A stretch of DNA of 64,000 nucleotides from CAXXOK01 sp035353615 (GTDB taxonomy: Bacteria; Bacillota; Clostridia; Christensenellales; Aristaeellaceae), in contig DAOPZY010000002.1 of the NCBI GenBank assembly GCA_035353615.1, positions 116,492 to 180,491 on the forward strand, given 5' to 3'. Within the stretch, counting starts at the first letter, position 1, and each line of letters begins with the position of its first letter. This document shows, piece after piece, positions 1-8,879 of the stretch. The position numbers were made by a program, and so were the translations under genes. Below the pieces are notes generated by a model that had not been told where the DNA came from, ran no database searches, and saw nothing but the letters and a program-made list of their open reading frames with translations.

Positions 1-201
1 GCGGCCATCCTCGTCGGCAAACGTCACGGGCGTCGCTTCCGCGTCCGCGTCCACCGGCGCGAACAGGTCCGCCATGCGGCCGTCGGCAAAGCGAACCGCA
101 TAGTACTTTTTGTAATCGTCCGGGTACAGGTTCTTGAGCAGGTCGCCGACGGAACTATGGTCGGCCACGTCGTAGGTGTTGCCCAATACAGTCAGTTTCA
201 T
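1..201 (-). CDS. thrS: Threonyl-tRNA synthetase, N-terminal part (runs off the window)
   Basis: Only the first 67 codons are present and the gene continues beyond base 1. Read on the minus strand the protein begins MKLTVLGNTYDVAD. It has the length and pattern of the TGS domain that opens threonyl-tRNA synthetases: a ubiquitin-like fold, then a VRFADGRMADL segment, then VTFADEDGR, which corresponds to the LTFDDEEGR stretch just before the editing domain. ThrRS charges tRNA-Thr in the cytoplasm. The call is supported by a T-box leader directly upstream, because such leaders control aminoacyl-tRNA synthetase genes. A ribosome binding site (AAAGGATGG) precedes the ATG. A uridine kinase-like protein can also carry a TGS domain, but the T-box makes that unlikely. 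Confidence 0.8.
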   Translation of the reverse strand, partial: MKLTVLGNTYDVADHSSVGDLLKNLYPDDYKKYYAVRFADGRMADLFAPVDADAEATPVTFADEDGR

Positions 202-472
202 AGGGTTCCATCCTTTCTGTTTTTCCGGGGACAGAAAAAATCCGTCCCAGCGCATGGTTTGTGCGGGGACGGACGAATTGGCTCGTTCGTGGTTCCACCC
301 TGCTTGGAAACCGGTCAGGCCGATTCCCACTCATTTGGAGGCGCTGTATCGCGCGCCCGGCGCACCGTCGGCAGATGGTATCCGCACCCGGTATTCGCTC
401 GCCGCTTTCAGCCAAGGCGGCAATCTCTGAGGCGATACCCGACGGGCGGCATGTTCCGCTTCATCCGATGAT
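202..472 (-). promoter_or_regulatory. T-box riboswitch leader of thrS
   Basis: The minus strand carries the hallmark T-box sequence AGGGTGGAACCACG at 288-301. Next comes a terminator hairpin (235-274) whose arms CCGTCCC and GGGACGG lead into a run of six T. The ATG of the synthetase lies about 35 bases downstream. T-box leaders bind uncharged tRNA and switch from terminator to antiterminator, so the gene is expected to rise when tRNA-Thr is uncharged. An ACC triplet, a threonine codon, lies in a GAATACCGG segment of the upstream stem region and could be the specifier. That assignment is tentative because stem I was not folded. Confidence 0.88.
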
Positions 473-478
473 GGATGT

Positions 479-507
479 AGAATAGCACGGCCCGCAACCG
501 GTGTCAA
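479..507 (-). promoter_or_regulatory. Promoter of the thrS T-box leader
   Basis: On the minus strand a perfect -35 TTGACA (502-507) is followed after 17 bases by TATTCT (479-484). Transcription would start near 472 and run through the T-box. The 450 bases between this promoter and the next gene at 969 hold no convincing gene. Confidence 0.75.
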
Positions 508-968
508 GAGCGTTTTCCGCGCCGATTGGCTCCGCCCGCGCGCAATCCGGACGCGCGACGCGCTCAAAAAGAAACCCTGTTTCACGGGCCAGTTTGCTCA
601 GGCTCCTTTCCATTTACTTTCGCATCCTCCTCATTCATGAAAATTTCTTGCATTTTAACTGGCTTGCGATTCGCCTGAAAGTCTTTGCCTATCAACGTTT
701 TCTGTTTTGCGCCCGGCGCACGGGGGGCTTCTGTCCCCTCGGTTTCGGGAAATATTTGGTATGTTTTTCCAATCAATACAAGAAAAAGCCCATTTGGGGA
801 TAGGATTTTCCGAAACCCATGTCGAAAAAACAATTTTGGGACTTGCCCTCACGAAGCGCAACCGCCATGCAGGCGACTTCGCGCGGGCAAACGCATGCGC
901 GGACGCACGCATGCCCGCGCTTTGGGCCGGGGCGGCAAGGAACACCGCATCCGAGGGGAGGAGATTCG

Positions 969-1715
969 ATGTCGGATCAATCTGCGGCTGTGGAAACTTT
1001 GCGCGATATGATTCGGAAGAGTCGCAATATCGTCTTTTTCGGCGGCGCGGGCATGAGCACGGCCAGCGGAATCCCCGATTTTCGCGGGGCGCACGGCCTC
1101 TATCAGGCGGCTGAAGGAAAAAGCTATGAAGAGATGCTCTCCATTCGCTTTTTTTTGAATCAACCGGATGTGTTCTGGTCGTTTTACCGTAACGTGATGC
1201 TGCATCCTGAGGCCAAACCCAACGCGGGCCATGAGGCGTTGGTCAGGCTGGAACGGCAGGGAAAGCTGAAAGCGGTTATCACCCAAAATATTGACGGGCT
1301 TCATCAGGCAGCGGGGAGCCAGCGCGTGCTGGAACTGCACGGAACCGTGCAGCGCAACCATTGTATGAGCTGCGGCCATGTCTATACCCTGCCGGAGGTG
1401 CTTGCCGCGGACGGCACGCCCCATTGCGATTGCGGAGGCACGGTCCGCCCCGATATTGTGTTTTACGGCGAGCCGCTGAATAACAGCGTGATGGACGCGG
1501 CCATCCGCGCGCTGGAAGCCTGCGATTTGCTGATTGTGGGCGGCACGTCGCTGACCGTATACCCCGCGGCCGGTTTGCTGGGCTTTCGCAATCAGGCGGC
1601 GCTGATCCTCATCAACCGGGAAGAAACCCCCTATGACCAACGCGCGAACCTGATTGTGCGCGATGATCTCGCGCTCGCGCTGGACGCCGCCATCCCCCGA
1701 TCAACCTCCCCATAA
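969..1715 (+). CDS. SIR2 family NAD-dependent protein deacylase (sirtuin)
   Basis: A 248-residue class III deacylase that removes acyl groups from lysines using NAD and gives nicotinamide and O-acyl-ADP-ribose. The NAD-binding motifs GAGMSTASGIPDFRG (residues 26-40) and TQNIDGLH (105-112) are intact. The catalytic His is His124 in LHGT. A structural zinc site is formed by Cys132, Cys135, Cys153 and Cys155, with the second pair spaced C-x-C rather than C-x2-C. The start at 969 was chosen because GAGGGGAGGAG lies just upstream; the frame stays open about 150 bases further 5', but that part is low-complexity and has no ribosome binding site. The length fits bacterial CobB-type sirtuins. The metallophosphoesterase follows after 61 bases, so the two may be cotranscribed. 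Confidence 0.93.
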   Translation: MSDQSAAVETLRDMIRKSRNIVFFGGAGMSTASGIPDFRGAHGLYQAAEGKSYEEMLSIRFFLNQPDVFWSFYRNVMLHPEAKPNAGHEALVRLERQGKLKAVITQNIDGLHQAAGSQRVLELHGTVQRNHCMSCGHVYTLPEVLAADGTPHCDCGGTVRPDIVFYGEPLNNSVMDAAIRALEACDLLIVGGTSLTVYPAAGLLGFRNQAALILINREETPYDQRANLIVRDDLALALDAAIPRSTSP

Positions 1716-1776
1716 GGCCAACCCGCGCGGCGATCCCCGGGCCTTATCGGAGGATACAGGAAACAGGAGGGGCATC

Positions 1777-2469
1777 ATGATCTATATCACCGGCGATACT
1801 CACGGAAGCCCTGCACGCCTCAGCCGCGAAACCATGCCCTTCGCGGACCGCTGGACCAAGCGGGATACCCTGATTGTGTGCGGAGATTTCGGCTACCTAT
1901 TCGCGGGCGGGCCAAGGGAGGAACTGGCTTTGCGGGAGCTGAGCTTCCGGCCCTACACCATCCTGTTTGTGGATGGAAACCGAGAAAACTTCGATCTGCT
2001 CAACAGTTACCCGCCCATCCAGTGGAAGGGCGGCATGGCGCGGCGCATTCGCCGCAACGTATACCACCTGATGCGGGGGCAAGTGTTTGAAATTGAGGGC
2101 CACACCCTGTTTACCATGGGCGGCGGATACTCAATCGATCAAACCCGCCGTTACGAGGGCGTGGACTGGTGGAAGTGCGAAATGCCCAACGCGGATGAAT
2201 ATGCGGAGGCGCGCAAAAACTTTTCCCGTTACGGCAACGATGTGGATTATATCCTGACCCATGCCGCGCCTGAAAAGATGATGCGGCAGATTTTCGGCGA
2301 TCACGACGGTGAAAAGGAACTGAATGTGTTTTTACAGTGGGTGATGGACAACGTCTCCTACAAACGCTGGTATTTCGGGCACCTGCATATGGATGCGCCG
2401 CTGGACAACCGCCTGTATGCCATGTTCCTGTCCGTACGGGAGCTGGCGACGGGCAACGTGGTCTGGTAA
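1777..2469 (+). CDS. Calcineurin-like metallophosphoesterase
   Basis: A 230-residue cytoplasmic protein with the full set of metallophosphoesterase motifs in order: GDTHG near the N-terminus, CGDFG, a DGNREN segment in the place of GNHE, LTHAAPE and the C-terminal GHLHMD. These bind the dinuclear metal centre that hydrolyses phosphoesters. The substrate cannot be told from the sequence; relatives act on phosphoproteins, nucleotides or nucleic acids. The start was set at 1777, where AGGAGG sits 6 bases before ATG. The frame runs further upstream and would overlap the sirtuin gene, so the longer form was rejected. A good terminator follows. Confidence 0.9.
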   Translation: MIYITGDTHGSPARLSRETMPFADRWTKRDTLIVCGDFGYLFAGGPREELALRELSFRPYTILFVDGNRENFDLLNSYPPIQWKGGMARRIRRNVYHLMRGQVFEIEGHTLFTMGGGYSIDQTRRYEGVDWWKCEMPNADEYAEARKNFSRYGNDVDYILTHAAPEKMMRQIFGDHDGEKELNVFLQWVMDNVSYKRWYFGHLHMDAPLDNRLYAMFLSVRELATGNVVW

Positions 2470-2506
2470 CGCGTGTATTTCACCCCCCCGAAACCGTTTT
2501 GATTGC

Positions 2507-2533
2507 GAAGCCCTGCCGACGGGGCTTCTTTTT
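2507..2533 (+). terminator. Rho-independent terminator after the phosphoesterase gene
   Basis: GAAGCCC and GGGGCTTC form a short GC-rich stem with a small loop, followed by TTTTT. It lies about 40 bases after the stop codon. The rest of the 600-base gap up to 3074 holds no gene that can be supported, apart from the promoter at 2888. Confidence 0.75.
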
Positions 2534-2887
2534 GTTGAAAAGATTTGAGCAACGCCTTCGTTTTTCGCAGGTAGGTTCAGCGTACCCTTCCGGGGCCGGG
2601 CGAGCGCCGGAAGTTTTCCCGCAAGCTTCTCCCTAAACCCCAGCTGCGGCAAAACAGGGCCAGAGATAAAGCGCACGTCTGATTGTCGGTTATGAAAACC
2701 CTTCCGGAGCTTGGCGCGGAATCCTAAAGCCTTCTGCCTCCGCTGGAAAACCAAATCAAGCGACAGCTTAAAAGACAGTGCAGCGGGCGGCCTTCGGCCT
2801 TGCAGCGGTTCTTGAACAAGCAATATAATCCTTTACGGGCGCGGAGGACGGTCTGCGTTTGGGGATTGTATTTTTTTATAAAATTCA

Positions 2888-2916
2888 TTTACATCTTTTC
2901 CTTGTTATGCTATATT
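2888..2916 (+). promoter_or_regulatory. Promoter of the C25 protease gene
   Basis: TTTACA (2888-2893), a spacer of exactly 17 bases, then TATATT (2911-2916) preceded by TGC, so it resembles an extended -10. The surrounding bases are strikingly AT-rich compared with the window. The leader to the start codon at 3075 would be about 150 bases. Confidence 0.65.
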
Positions 2917-3074
2917 TTCTCTGTCATAATTGTAAAATCAATCGTTTCTTTGCAAGGTTAGCCCAGGCTGTTGTATGCGCCCGCGCGGTTCGGCGGCAGG
3001 CGCGACCTTTCCATCCATGGCGCTTCCCGATGCTTCGTTTGAAACTAAATATGGAAGAAATAAAGGTGATCCCA

Positions 3075-5126
3075 ATGAAAATTGCAAAAAAAGGGTTCCT
3101 CTGGGTTTGCGTACTGCTGTTTGCGCTTTCCGTTCAAAGCCCAGTCGGTTGGGCGCAGGAAACCCAACAGATGGTGCTGGACTATCACTTCAGCACGCCG
3201 CTGTGCACCGCGAAAGACGGGCAGACGCAGGTATCCATCGAGGGCCTGAACAACGTCTGCTTTTCCAACGCCGAGCTTCCTGTCAAGCATGTGCCGGTTC
3301 TGTTGCCCTACGGGAAAACCGTTGACCATTATTCGGTCACCTACACCACCGCAAAAACCGTGGAAAACGTTGAATTGCCCACGCCCCCAAGGTACTATAC
3401 CACCTCGGACGACAGCCTTTCCATGCCTGCCGGCGACAAACCGGCGGACAGCCACGCCTCGGAGGGCACCGTCATGTACCAGCGGGGTTTCGCCCTGTTT
3501 GTGATCGATCTGTACCCCGTAACCTACGTGGGCAAAACGCTCAGCGCCGTACAGGATATGCAGCTTTCCGTTTCCCTGAAGGACGCGCCTGCCGAAACCA
3601 AAGCCTACGTCCCCACCGTGGTTGATACCTCCTTTCTGCCGGATGTTTACGACTGCCCCGAAAACCTGTCCACCTACTACCGCCAAACGCCGACCCAAAG
3701 CACCGCCGGATCCGCCCTGCTTGGCACCGCAAGGTATGATTATGTGATTATCACACCGCAGGGCTTTATCAACAGTTTTGCTCCCCTGATTACCTATAAA
3801 AAGAGCAAAGGTGTGCGAGCGGTAGCCGTTTCGCTTGAATCGGTTTATAACCATTACAGCGGAAGGGATTATGCGTACAAGATTCGGGCTTTTCTGCACG
3901 ACGCTTATTTAAACAACCGGATTCGCTTTGTGCTGTTGGGCGGCGATGCGGACGCTAACTCCCGAAACCCCAAGAGCATTGTGGATTACAGCATCGTGCC
4001 CACCCGGCAATTGTACTGCAAGCTTTCCTGGTTCAGCACCCCCAACAACTACATCGCCTCCGACCTGTACTATGCCTGCCTGGACGGCGATTACGACCAT
4101 AACAAGAACAATATCTATGGCGAGCCTACGGACGGCAACTACGGCCGGGACGTGGACCTGCTGGCGGATGTATACGTGGGCCGCGCGCCTGTGAACAGCA
4201 TCACGGAAGTCAAAAACTTTGTGAACAAAACCATCGCCTATGAAAAACGGTCTAAAAAGAAATTTGCTCTCACGGTGGGCGAAAAGCTGGACTCGGATAC
4301 CTACGGCATGTCCTATATGGAACAAATCCGCAAGGGTTCTACGGCCAACGGCATCACCACCAAGGGTTTCCCCTCCGGGTATAACGTATCCGTGCTGTAT
4401 GACAAAACCTACGCCAACCATAACTGGCCGGTGTCGGCGCTGATTACGCAGCTTAACCGCTCCCCGGAGATTGTTTTCCATCTGGGGCACTGTAACAATA
4501 CCTACCTGATGCGTATGATCCCTTACAATCTCAACAGCCTGACCAACCAGTATTCATTCTTCCTGTACAGTCAGGGGTGTTACCCGGGCGCATTTGACAA
4601 CATGGATGCCGATAATTATTACTACGATGTCGATTCCATCGGCGAACAGTTGGTTGTAAGCAACGCCAAACGCGGCGCGGTCGCCTGCGCGCTCAACTCC
4701 CGTTACGGCTGGTATGCCGGTGGCAGTACAGACGGCGCGTCTCAGGCGTTTAACCGTTTCATGATCCACGAGTACAACAAAGCGCCTCGCACCAGTTTAG
4801 GCGCGCTGTTGGCCAAGAGCAAGGCGGATGTGCTGGCCAAGGGGTACCTTTCCAGCGATTCTGTGTACCGTTACTGTTATTACGAGTTTAACCTGCTGGG
4901 CGATCCGGAAATGTCCCTGACCACATCGGTGGCCACGCTGGACAGCCAATACACCCTTGCCGACGAGGAAAAGTATCTGCAACCGCTCGCCACGGATGCT
5001 GCCTCCGCCCCCAAAACCGGCGATACCTTCCCGCTTACGGCGGTTGCGCTGTGCCTGATTTTCTCCATGGCGGGTACGGCGGTGCTGCTGACCAAGCTGC
5101 GCCTGAAACGGAAACATTCGCTGTAA
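3075..5126 (+). CDS. Secreted gingipain-like cysteine protease (peptidase family C25) with sorting-like tail
   Basis: A 683-residue exported protein. Residues 1-30 are a signal peptide (MKIAKKGFLWVCV, then a hydrophobic core ending in GWAQ). Residues of roughly 30-210 resemble a propeptide or N-terminal beta domain. The caspase-like C25 core follows (YDYVIITP, VLLGGDAD, YVGRAP). The likely catalytic pair is His472 in HLGHCN and Cys502 in SQGCYPG. The C-terminus has a hydrophobic segment and a KLRLKRKH basic tail, preceded by APKTGD, which resembles a sortase signal although the Leu of LPXTG is Ala. A class B sortase gene lies 207 bases downstream. Clan CD proteases of this type cleave after basic or other specific residues; the specificity here is unknown. 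The start was chosen for its signal peptide and the AAAGGTGAT ribosome binding site. Confidence 0.85.
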   Translation: MKIAKKGFLWVCVLLFALSVQSPVGWAQETQQMVLDYHFSTPLCTAKDGQTQVSIEGLNNVCFSNAELPVKHVPVLLPYGKTVDHYSVTYTTAKTVENVELPTPPRYYTTSDDSLSMPAGDKPADSHASEGTVMYQRGFALFVIDLYPVTYVGKTLSAVQDMQLSVSLKDAPAETKAYVPTVVDTSFLPDVYDCPENLSTYYRQTPTQSTAGSALLGTARYDYVIITPQGFINSFAPLITYKKSKGVRAVAVSLESVYNHYSGRDYAYKIRAFLHDAYLNNRIRFVLLGGDADANSRNPKSIVDYSIVPTRQLYCKLSWFSTPNNYIASDLYYACLDGDYDHNKNNIYGEPTDGNYGRDVDLLADVYVGRAPVNSITEVKNFVNKTIAYEKRSKKKFALTVGEKLDSDTYGMSYMEQIRKGSTANGITTKGFPSGYNVSVLYDKTYANHNWPVSALITQLNRSPEIVFHLGHCNNTYLMRMIPYNLNSLTNQYSFFLYSQGCYPGAFDNMDADNYYYDVDSIGEQLVVSNAKRGAVACALNSRYGWYAGGSTDGASQAFNRFMIHEYNKAPRTSLGALLAKSKADVLAKGYLSSDSVYRYCYYEFNLLGDPEMSLTTSVATLDSQYTLADEEKYLQPLATDAASAPKTGDTFPLTAVALCLIFSMAGTAVLLTKLRLKRKHSL

Positions 5127-5333
5127 AGCGTTGGCGCACCCCCCTTCGCAAAAGGTAGCCCGGAAAGGGGAGCGCATCCGCCCGACGGCATCACGCTGTT
5201 CCTGCTGTGGCGCAAAGGGTCAGGGCGCTCGCTTCTACGGGGGTTGATTGGCAGGCTGGCAAATCGCGTATCGGACGGTCGCAAAGCCGAAAATCCCCGC
5301 AAACCCAACAAACGCAAGGAAGGCAGGTTCGGC

Positions 5334-6428
5334 ATGAAACGGACTGGCTTTCATCAGCATCCCCCACAAACCGACTGGAATCTTTACCATGTGCCGGCCA
5401 ACCGGATAACGTCCCAATCCCCATCTACGGAAGTAACATCGACTCCGTCAAAAACCAAAAAGGGCGCCCGGGGGCAACGAGCCGCGCTGTACGTTTTCAT
5501 CGCGGTAATGGTGGTATCGGGCGTTGCCCTTGCGGTTTACGGGCTGCAAACCCTGCGCGCCAAGCAGGCAACGGCGGCCCTGCGCGCGCTGTATTATACA
5601 ACTGCCGCGCCGACGGATGCTTCAGCCTCCGCCGCCCTGCCTGCCGAATCGCAGGCAAGCCCCGCGCCATCTTCCGTAACGCTGGTCAGCTGGTTTGTCA
5701 CAGACCCGCCGGCCGAAGGCTCCTCCCCCGTGGCGGTCGCTGCGGCGCAAACCTCCGCGCCCCCAGCCGGTTCAACCCCCACAGCCGATCCGCAATTGGA
5801 AGCCCTCCGCCTGCAAAACCCCGATATCATCGGCTGGCTCAATATTCCGGACCTGCTGGACGAGCCGGTTGTGCAGCGGGACAATACCACCTACCTCAGC
5901 AGGGACGCGCTGGGAAATGAAAGCATCACCGGCGCGCTATTTCTGGACGAGCGCTGCGCGCTATCCCCCGCCTCCCAAAACCTGATGATCCACGGCCACA
6001 ACATGAAAACCGGCGCAATGTTCGGGTGCCTGAAAAAGTATGAGGTTCAGGGCGCGTCCTTCCTGAAAACCCACGGGCTTCTGGCCCTGCGCACGCTGTA
6101 CGGGCAGGCCGCCTATGCGGTGTTCGCTGTGATGGTTGTGGATACGCAACCCAACCAACCGCTATATTTTTCCAGCATGGAGCAGATCGCTTTTGCCACG
6201 GAGACTGATTTTCAGAATTACCTGCAAACCGCGCGCCGGCTCTCGCTTTATTCCGTGCCTCTGGACGTGCAGTCAGGCGACCGGTTGCTAACCCTTTCCA
6301 CCTGCGAAGGCGCGGACAACGAGCAGCGGCTGATGGTGCTGGCGCGTCAGGTTCGTCCGGACGAAACCACAACCCAGCTGATTTACTCGTTAAGCCAGGC
6401 GGCAGTGAACGTCGCCAGGCTCCGGTAA
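5334..6428 (+). CDS. srtB: Class B type sortase with long N-terminal linker
   Basis: A 364-residue membrane-anchored transpeptidase. A hydrophobic anchor lies at about residues 50-70, then an Ala/Pro/Ser-rich linker to about 150, then the sortase beta-barrel. The catalytic His222 is in IHGHNM, Cys324 in LSTCEG, and Arg338 in ARQV. Sortases cut a sorting signal and join the protein to cell wall or to another protein. The NPDIIGWLNIP opening is typical of class B. It follows the C25 protease, whose tail carries APKTGD, so that protein is the obvious candidate substrate. The start at 5334 has AAGGAAGG upstream; an earlier start in the same frame lacks a ribosome binding site. Confidence 0.9.
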   Translation: MKRTGFHQHPPQTDWNLYHVPANRITSQSPSTEVTSTPSKTKKGARGQRAALYVFIAVMVVSGVALAVYGLQTLRAKQATAALRALYYTTAAPTDASASAALPAESQASPAPSSVTLVSWFVTDPPAEGSSPVAVAAAQTSAPPAGSTPTADPQLEALRLQNPDIIGWLNIPDLLDEPVVQRDNTTYLSRDALGNESITGALFLDERCALSPASQNLMIHGHNMKTGAMFGCLKKYEVQGASFLKTHGLLALRTLYGQAAYAVFAVMVVDTQPNQPLYFSSMEQIAFATETDFQNYLQTARRLSLYSVPLDVQSGDRLLTLSTCEGADNEQRLMVLARQVRPDETTTQLIYSLSQAAVNVARLR

Positions 6429-6490
6429 CCGGGTCACGGCGTCCGCATAGCTGCCGGCCAAGGTTGTTTCCGGCTTTCATGGCCCGCGAT

Positions 6491-6895
6491 GTTCCGCTGC
6501 GGCGGGGGTGGGGATGGTTGGCCTCCTACTTTTTACAATGCGTTTCCACCGCTCGCCTCATAGCCCTTCGGGCTGTTCGCTCGCTGGTTGGCTACACGCT
6601 GCGGCGCGGGGCTTGGGGTTCTACCCCAAACCCCGGCAAGGGCTTCGCCCCTGCGCCCTGACAAGGGCTTCGCCCTTGACCCGGTTCCGCTGCGGCGGGG
6701 GTGGGGACGGTTGGCCTCCTTCTTTTACAATGCGTTTCCACCGCTCGCCTCATAGCCCTTCGGGCTGTTCGCTCGCTGGTTGGCTACACGCTGCGGCGCG
6801 GGGCTTGGGGTTCTACCCCAAACCCCGGCAAGGGCTTCGCCCCTGCGCCCTGACAAGGGCTTCGCCCTTGACCCGGTTCCGCGGCGGCGGGGGTT
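6491..6895 (+). repeat. Tandem 192-bp intergenic repeat, two copies plus a partial third
   Basis: A unit starting GTTCCGCTGCGGCGGGGGTG begins at 6491 and again at 6684, and its first bases recur at 6876, giving periods of 193 and 192. The copies are nearly identical. Each has several small inverted repeats such as AGCCCTTCGGGCT and AAGGGCTTCGCCCTT. The same modules occur elsewhere in the window at 15555-15690, 58640-59060 and 63905-63945. Although the frame is open across the repeat, it encodes no recognisable protein. The gap from 6429 to the whiA promoter otherwise holds nothing supportable. Confidence 0.85.
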
Positions 6896-6985
6896 ATGGG
6901 GCGCCCGTCAAATATACCTCCGTTTCACGTACAAATCACTTTTCAATGAGACCGACGCGTTATTTCCTCAGCCGTCGGCCTTCGC

Positions 6986-7014
6986 TTGACGGCGGGTCTT
7001 TTTTTGCGTACAAT
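6986..7014 (+). promoter_or_regulatory. Promoter of whiA
   Basis: TTGACG (6986-6991), 17 bases, then TACAAT (7009-7014). The leader to the whiA start would be about 190 bases. Confidence 0.6.
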
Positions 7015-7207
7015 AAGGTAAAGAGCATCGGTCGGGCGCAGGGTCGGCTATTCGCGCCGTTCGGCCGGGCCATTTTCAGCATCAAACCTGTGGAATCCCC
7101 TTGCACAAAGGCGGATCCACCCGCGGTACATCTGCGTTCGGGGGCCGCTCCACCGCAGGGAAACCAACCTGCGGGGGTTGCCATACCCACGCACAGGGGA
7201 GGGCGCC

Positions 7208-8245
7208 ATGTCCTTTTCGTCGGACTGCAAGGAGGAGCTTTGCCGCGTTGTGTGCGACAAGGCCTGTTGTCGGCTGTGCGAGCTGAGCGCGCTGTACATG
7301 ACGTTAGGCTCGTTATCGCTGTTGGGGCGCGGCCAGCTTTGCGTGCAGTTTACAGTGGAAAGCCCCGCCATCGCGCGCCGCATTTTTGTATTGCTGCAAA
7401 AGGAAACGCAAATTCTGGCGCAACTGCATTATGTTACCCACGCGCGTTTTGGCGGGGTGCAAAAATGCGTGCTGACCGTCGGCCCCAAACAGGCCCCCGC
7501 ATTGCTGACCCGTCTTGGCATGATGGACGCTGGGGAGGACGGTTCCACCACGCTCAGGGCTACCGTGCCGCGCGTCAAGCTTAGCCGGGATTGCTGCCGC
7601 CGCGCCTTTTTACGCGGCGCGCTGCTGGGTTGCGGCACCCTGTCCAACCCGGAGCACAGCTACCATCTGGAGCTGACCGTGCGGGACGAAGCGCTGCGCC
7701 TCTATGTTGCCAAATGCCTGCAAAGTTTCGGCGTGCCGGTCAAGCAGACGCAGCGGCACGGCTTGGTCAGCTTTTATTGCAAGCAGAGCGACCAGATCGC
7801 CACGCTGCTGACAGCGGCGGGCGCGCACCACGCAGTGACCACGCTGGAAAGCCTGCGCGTGCAGCGGCAGGTATTGGGCAGCGTCAACCGGGCGATGAAC
7901 TGCGATAGCGCCAACCTGCAAAAACAGATGAACGCCAGCGAGGAGCAGCGCGCGCAAATCGCCGCGCTGATGGTCATGGAGCGCTTTTCGGCCATGCCGC
8001 CCGCCCTGCAAGAAATCGCGCGCGCGCGCCTGCAAGCGCCCGATATGAGCTTGGAGGAGCTGGGCCAAACCCTGGACCCGCCCATTGGTAAAAGCGGCGT
8101 AAACCACCGGATGCGCCGCCTGCTCCAGTTTGCGCGGGAGGAGTTGGGCGCATCCACGCCTCACGCGGAGAGCGTCCAAAGCGCGGAGAACGCCAGAAGC
8201 GCGCCTCCGCCCTCGGAGCGCCCCTCCGACGGGTCGCAGCCTTAA
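7208..8245 (+). CDS. whiA: DNA-binding protein WhiA
   Basis: A 345-residue protein with the WhiA architecture. The N-terminus MSFSSDCKEEL is followed by the CRLCELSALYMTLGSL region and a LAGLIDADG-homing-endonuclease-like fold (about 125-220) including LRGALLGCGTLSNP. A C-terminal helix-turn-helix (about 275-325) has LEELGQTLDPPIGKSGVNHR. WhiA is needed for sporulation septation in actinobacteria and affects cell division and chromosome segregation in Bacillus. GGGGAGGG precedes the ATG at 7208, and a longer in-frame form lacks a ribosome binding site. The next gene encodes an HPr-like protein, the same order as whiA-crh in Bacillus. The upstream genes usual in that cluster (rapZ and yvcK) are absent here. 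Confidence 0.95.
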   Translation: MSFSSDCKEELCRVVCDKACCRLCELSALYMTLGSLSLLGRGQLCVQFTVESPAIARRIFVLLQKETQILAQLHYVTHARFGGVQKCVLTVGPKQAPALLTRLGMMDAGEDGSTTLRATVPRVKLSRDCCRRAFLRGALLGCGTLSNPEHSYHLELTVRDEALRLYVAKCLQSFGVPVKQTQRHGLVSFYCKQSDQIATLLTAAGAHHAVTTLESLRVQRQVLGSVNRAMNCDSANLQKQMNASEEQRAQIAALMVMERFSAMPPALQEIARARLQAPDMSLEELGQTLDPPIGKSGVNHRMRRLLQFAREELGASTPHAESVQSAENARSAPPPSERPSDGSQP

Positions 8246-8382
8246 CCCTACGCCGGGTCGTTTCGCATGCCTTTCGCACCCCTGCGGTCACGCAATTCTT
8301 CGCCCTTTGGCCACGGTCGGGGCGGCTCTGCTTTCAAGCGGGGCGTCGAACCCCGCAAACCATCAACCGGGAGGATAACGCC

Positions 8383-8643
8383 ATGATACACACCGAGCTG
8401 AACCTCAAACCCATTCTGCCTTTTACGCGGGCGACAGCGGCGCGGCTCGCCGCCACAGCCAGCAAGTATGAAAGCCGCCTGACGCTGGAATGCGAGGGGC
8501 TGGTGCTGAACATGAAAAGCATGCTCGGCTTGCTTTCGCAGGCAAGGCTGCCGGAAGGCAAGGCGACGCTTGTGGCGGATGGCCCGGACGAAGTGACTGC
8601 TACGCAGGCGGTGCTGAACGCCATTTCTCTGCCGCAGGCGTAA
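8383..8643 (+). CDS. HPr/Crh-like protein lacking the phosphocarrier histidine
   Basis: An 86-residue protein with the HPr fold. The region that carries Ser46 in HPr is preserved as VLNMKSMLGLLS, and the C-terminal GPDEVTATQAV resembles the last helix. The usual GLHARPA active-site loop is replaced by PFTRATA, so the phosphocarrier His15 is missing. It therefore should not pass phosphate in the PTS. It could still be a substrate of HPr kinase at the Ser and act in carbon catabolite control, as Crh does in Bacillus, where crh also follows whiA. GGGAGG lies ahead of the ATG. Function is inferred from fold and neighbourhood. Confidence 0.75.
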   Translation: MIHTELNLKPILPFTRATAARLAATASKYESRLTLECEGLVLNMKSMLGLLSQARLPEGKATLVADGPDEVTATQAVLNAISLPQA

Positions 8644-8818
8644 TCTGCCCCGGGGGCGGCCCATACTGCCGTTTTTAATCGCGCTGCCCGGGTTGAGCCG
8701 CGAGCTTTATCACCCATTCGCCACGGACGGGGCCTTGTTCCCCGCTCCGTGGTTTTTCACATTCTCAAACCGCCCGAGCGTCAAACGCCGGCCCTTTCCG
8801 GCGCGTCCCGCTCCCATA

Positions 8819-8847
8819 TTGCGCAACCGGGGCAAACAGGGTATGAT
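8819..8847 (+). promoter_or_regulatory. Promoter of the GH13 glycosidase gene
   Basis: TTGCGC (8819-8824), 17 bases, then TATGAT (8842-8847). The start codon follows about 33 bases downstream. Confidence 0.55.
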
Positions 8848-8879
8848 AGAGGCACCCTGTACCCAAGGAGGCCCCCCTG

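Noticed and set aside
6508..7584. 358-codon frame across the 192-bp tandem repeat into whiA
   Set aside because: Its repeated peptide comes from noncoding repeat DNA, and it overlaps whiA in another frame.
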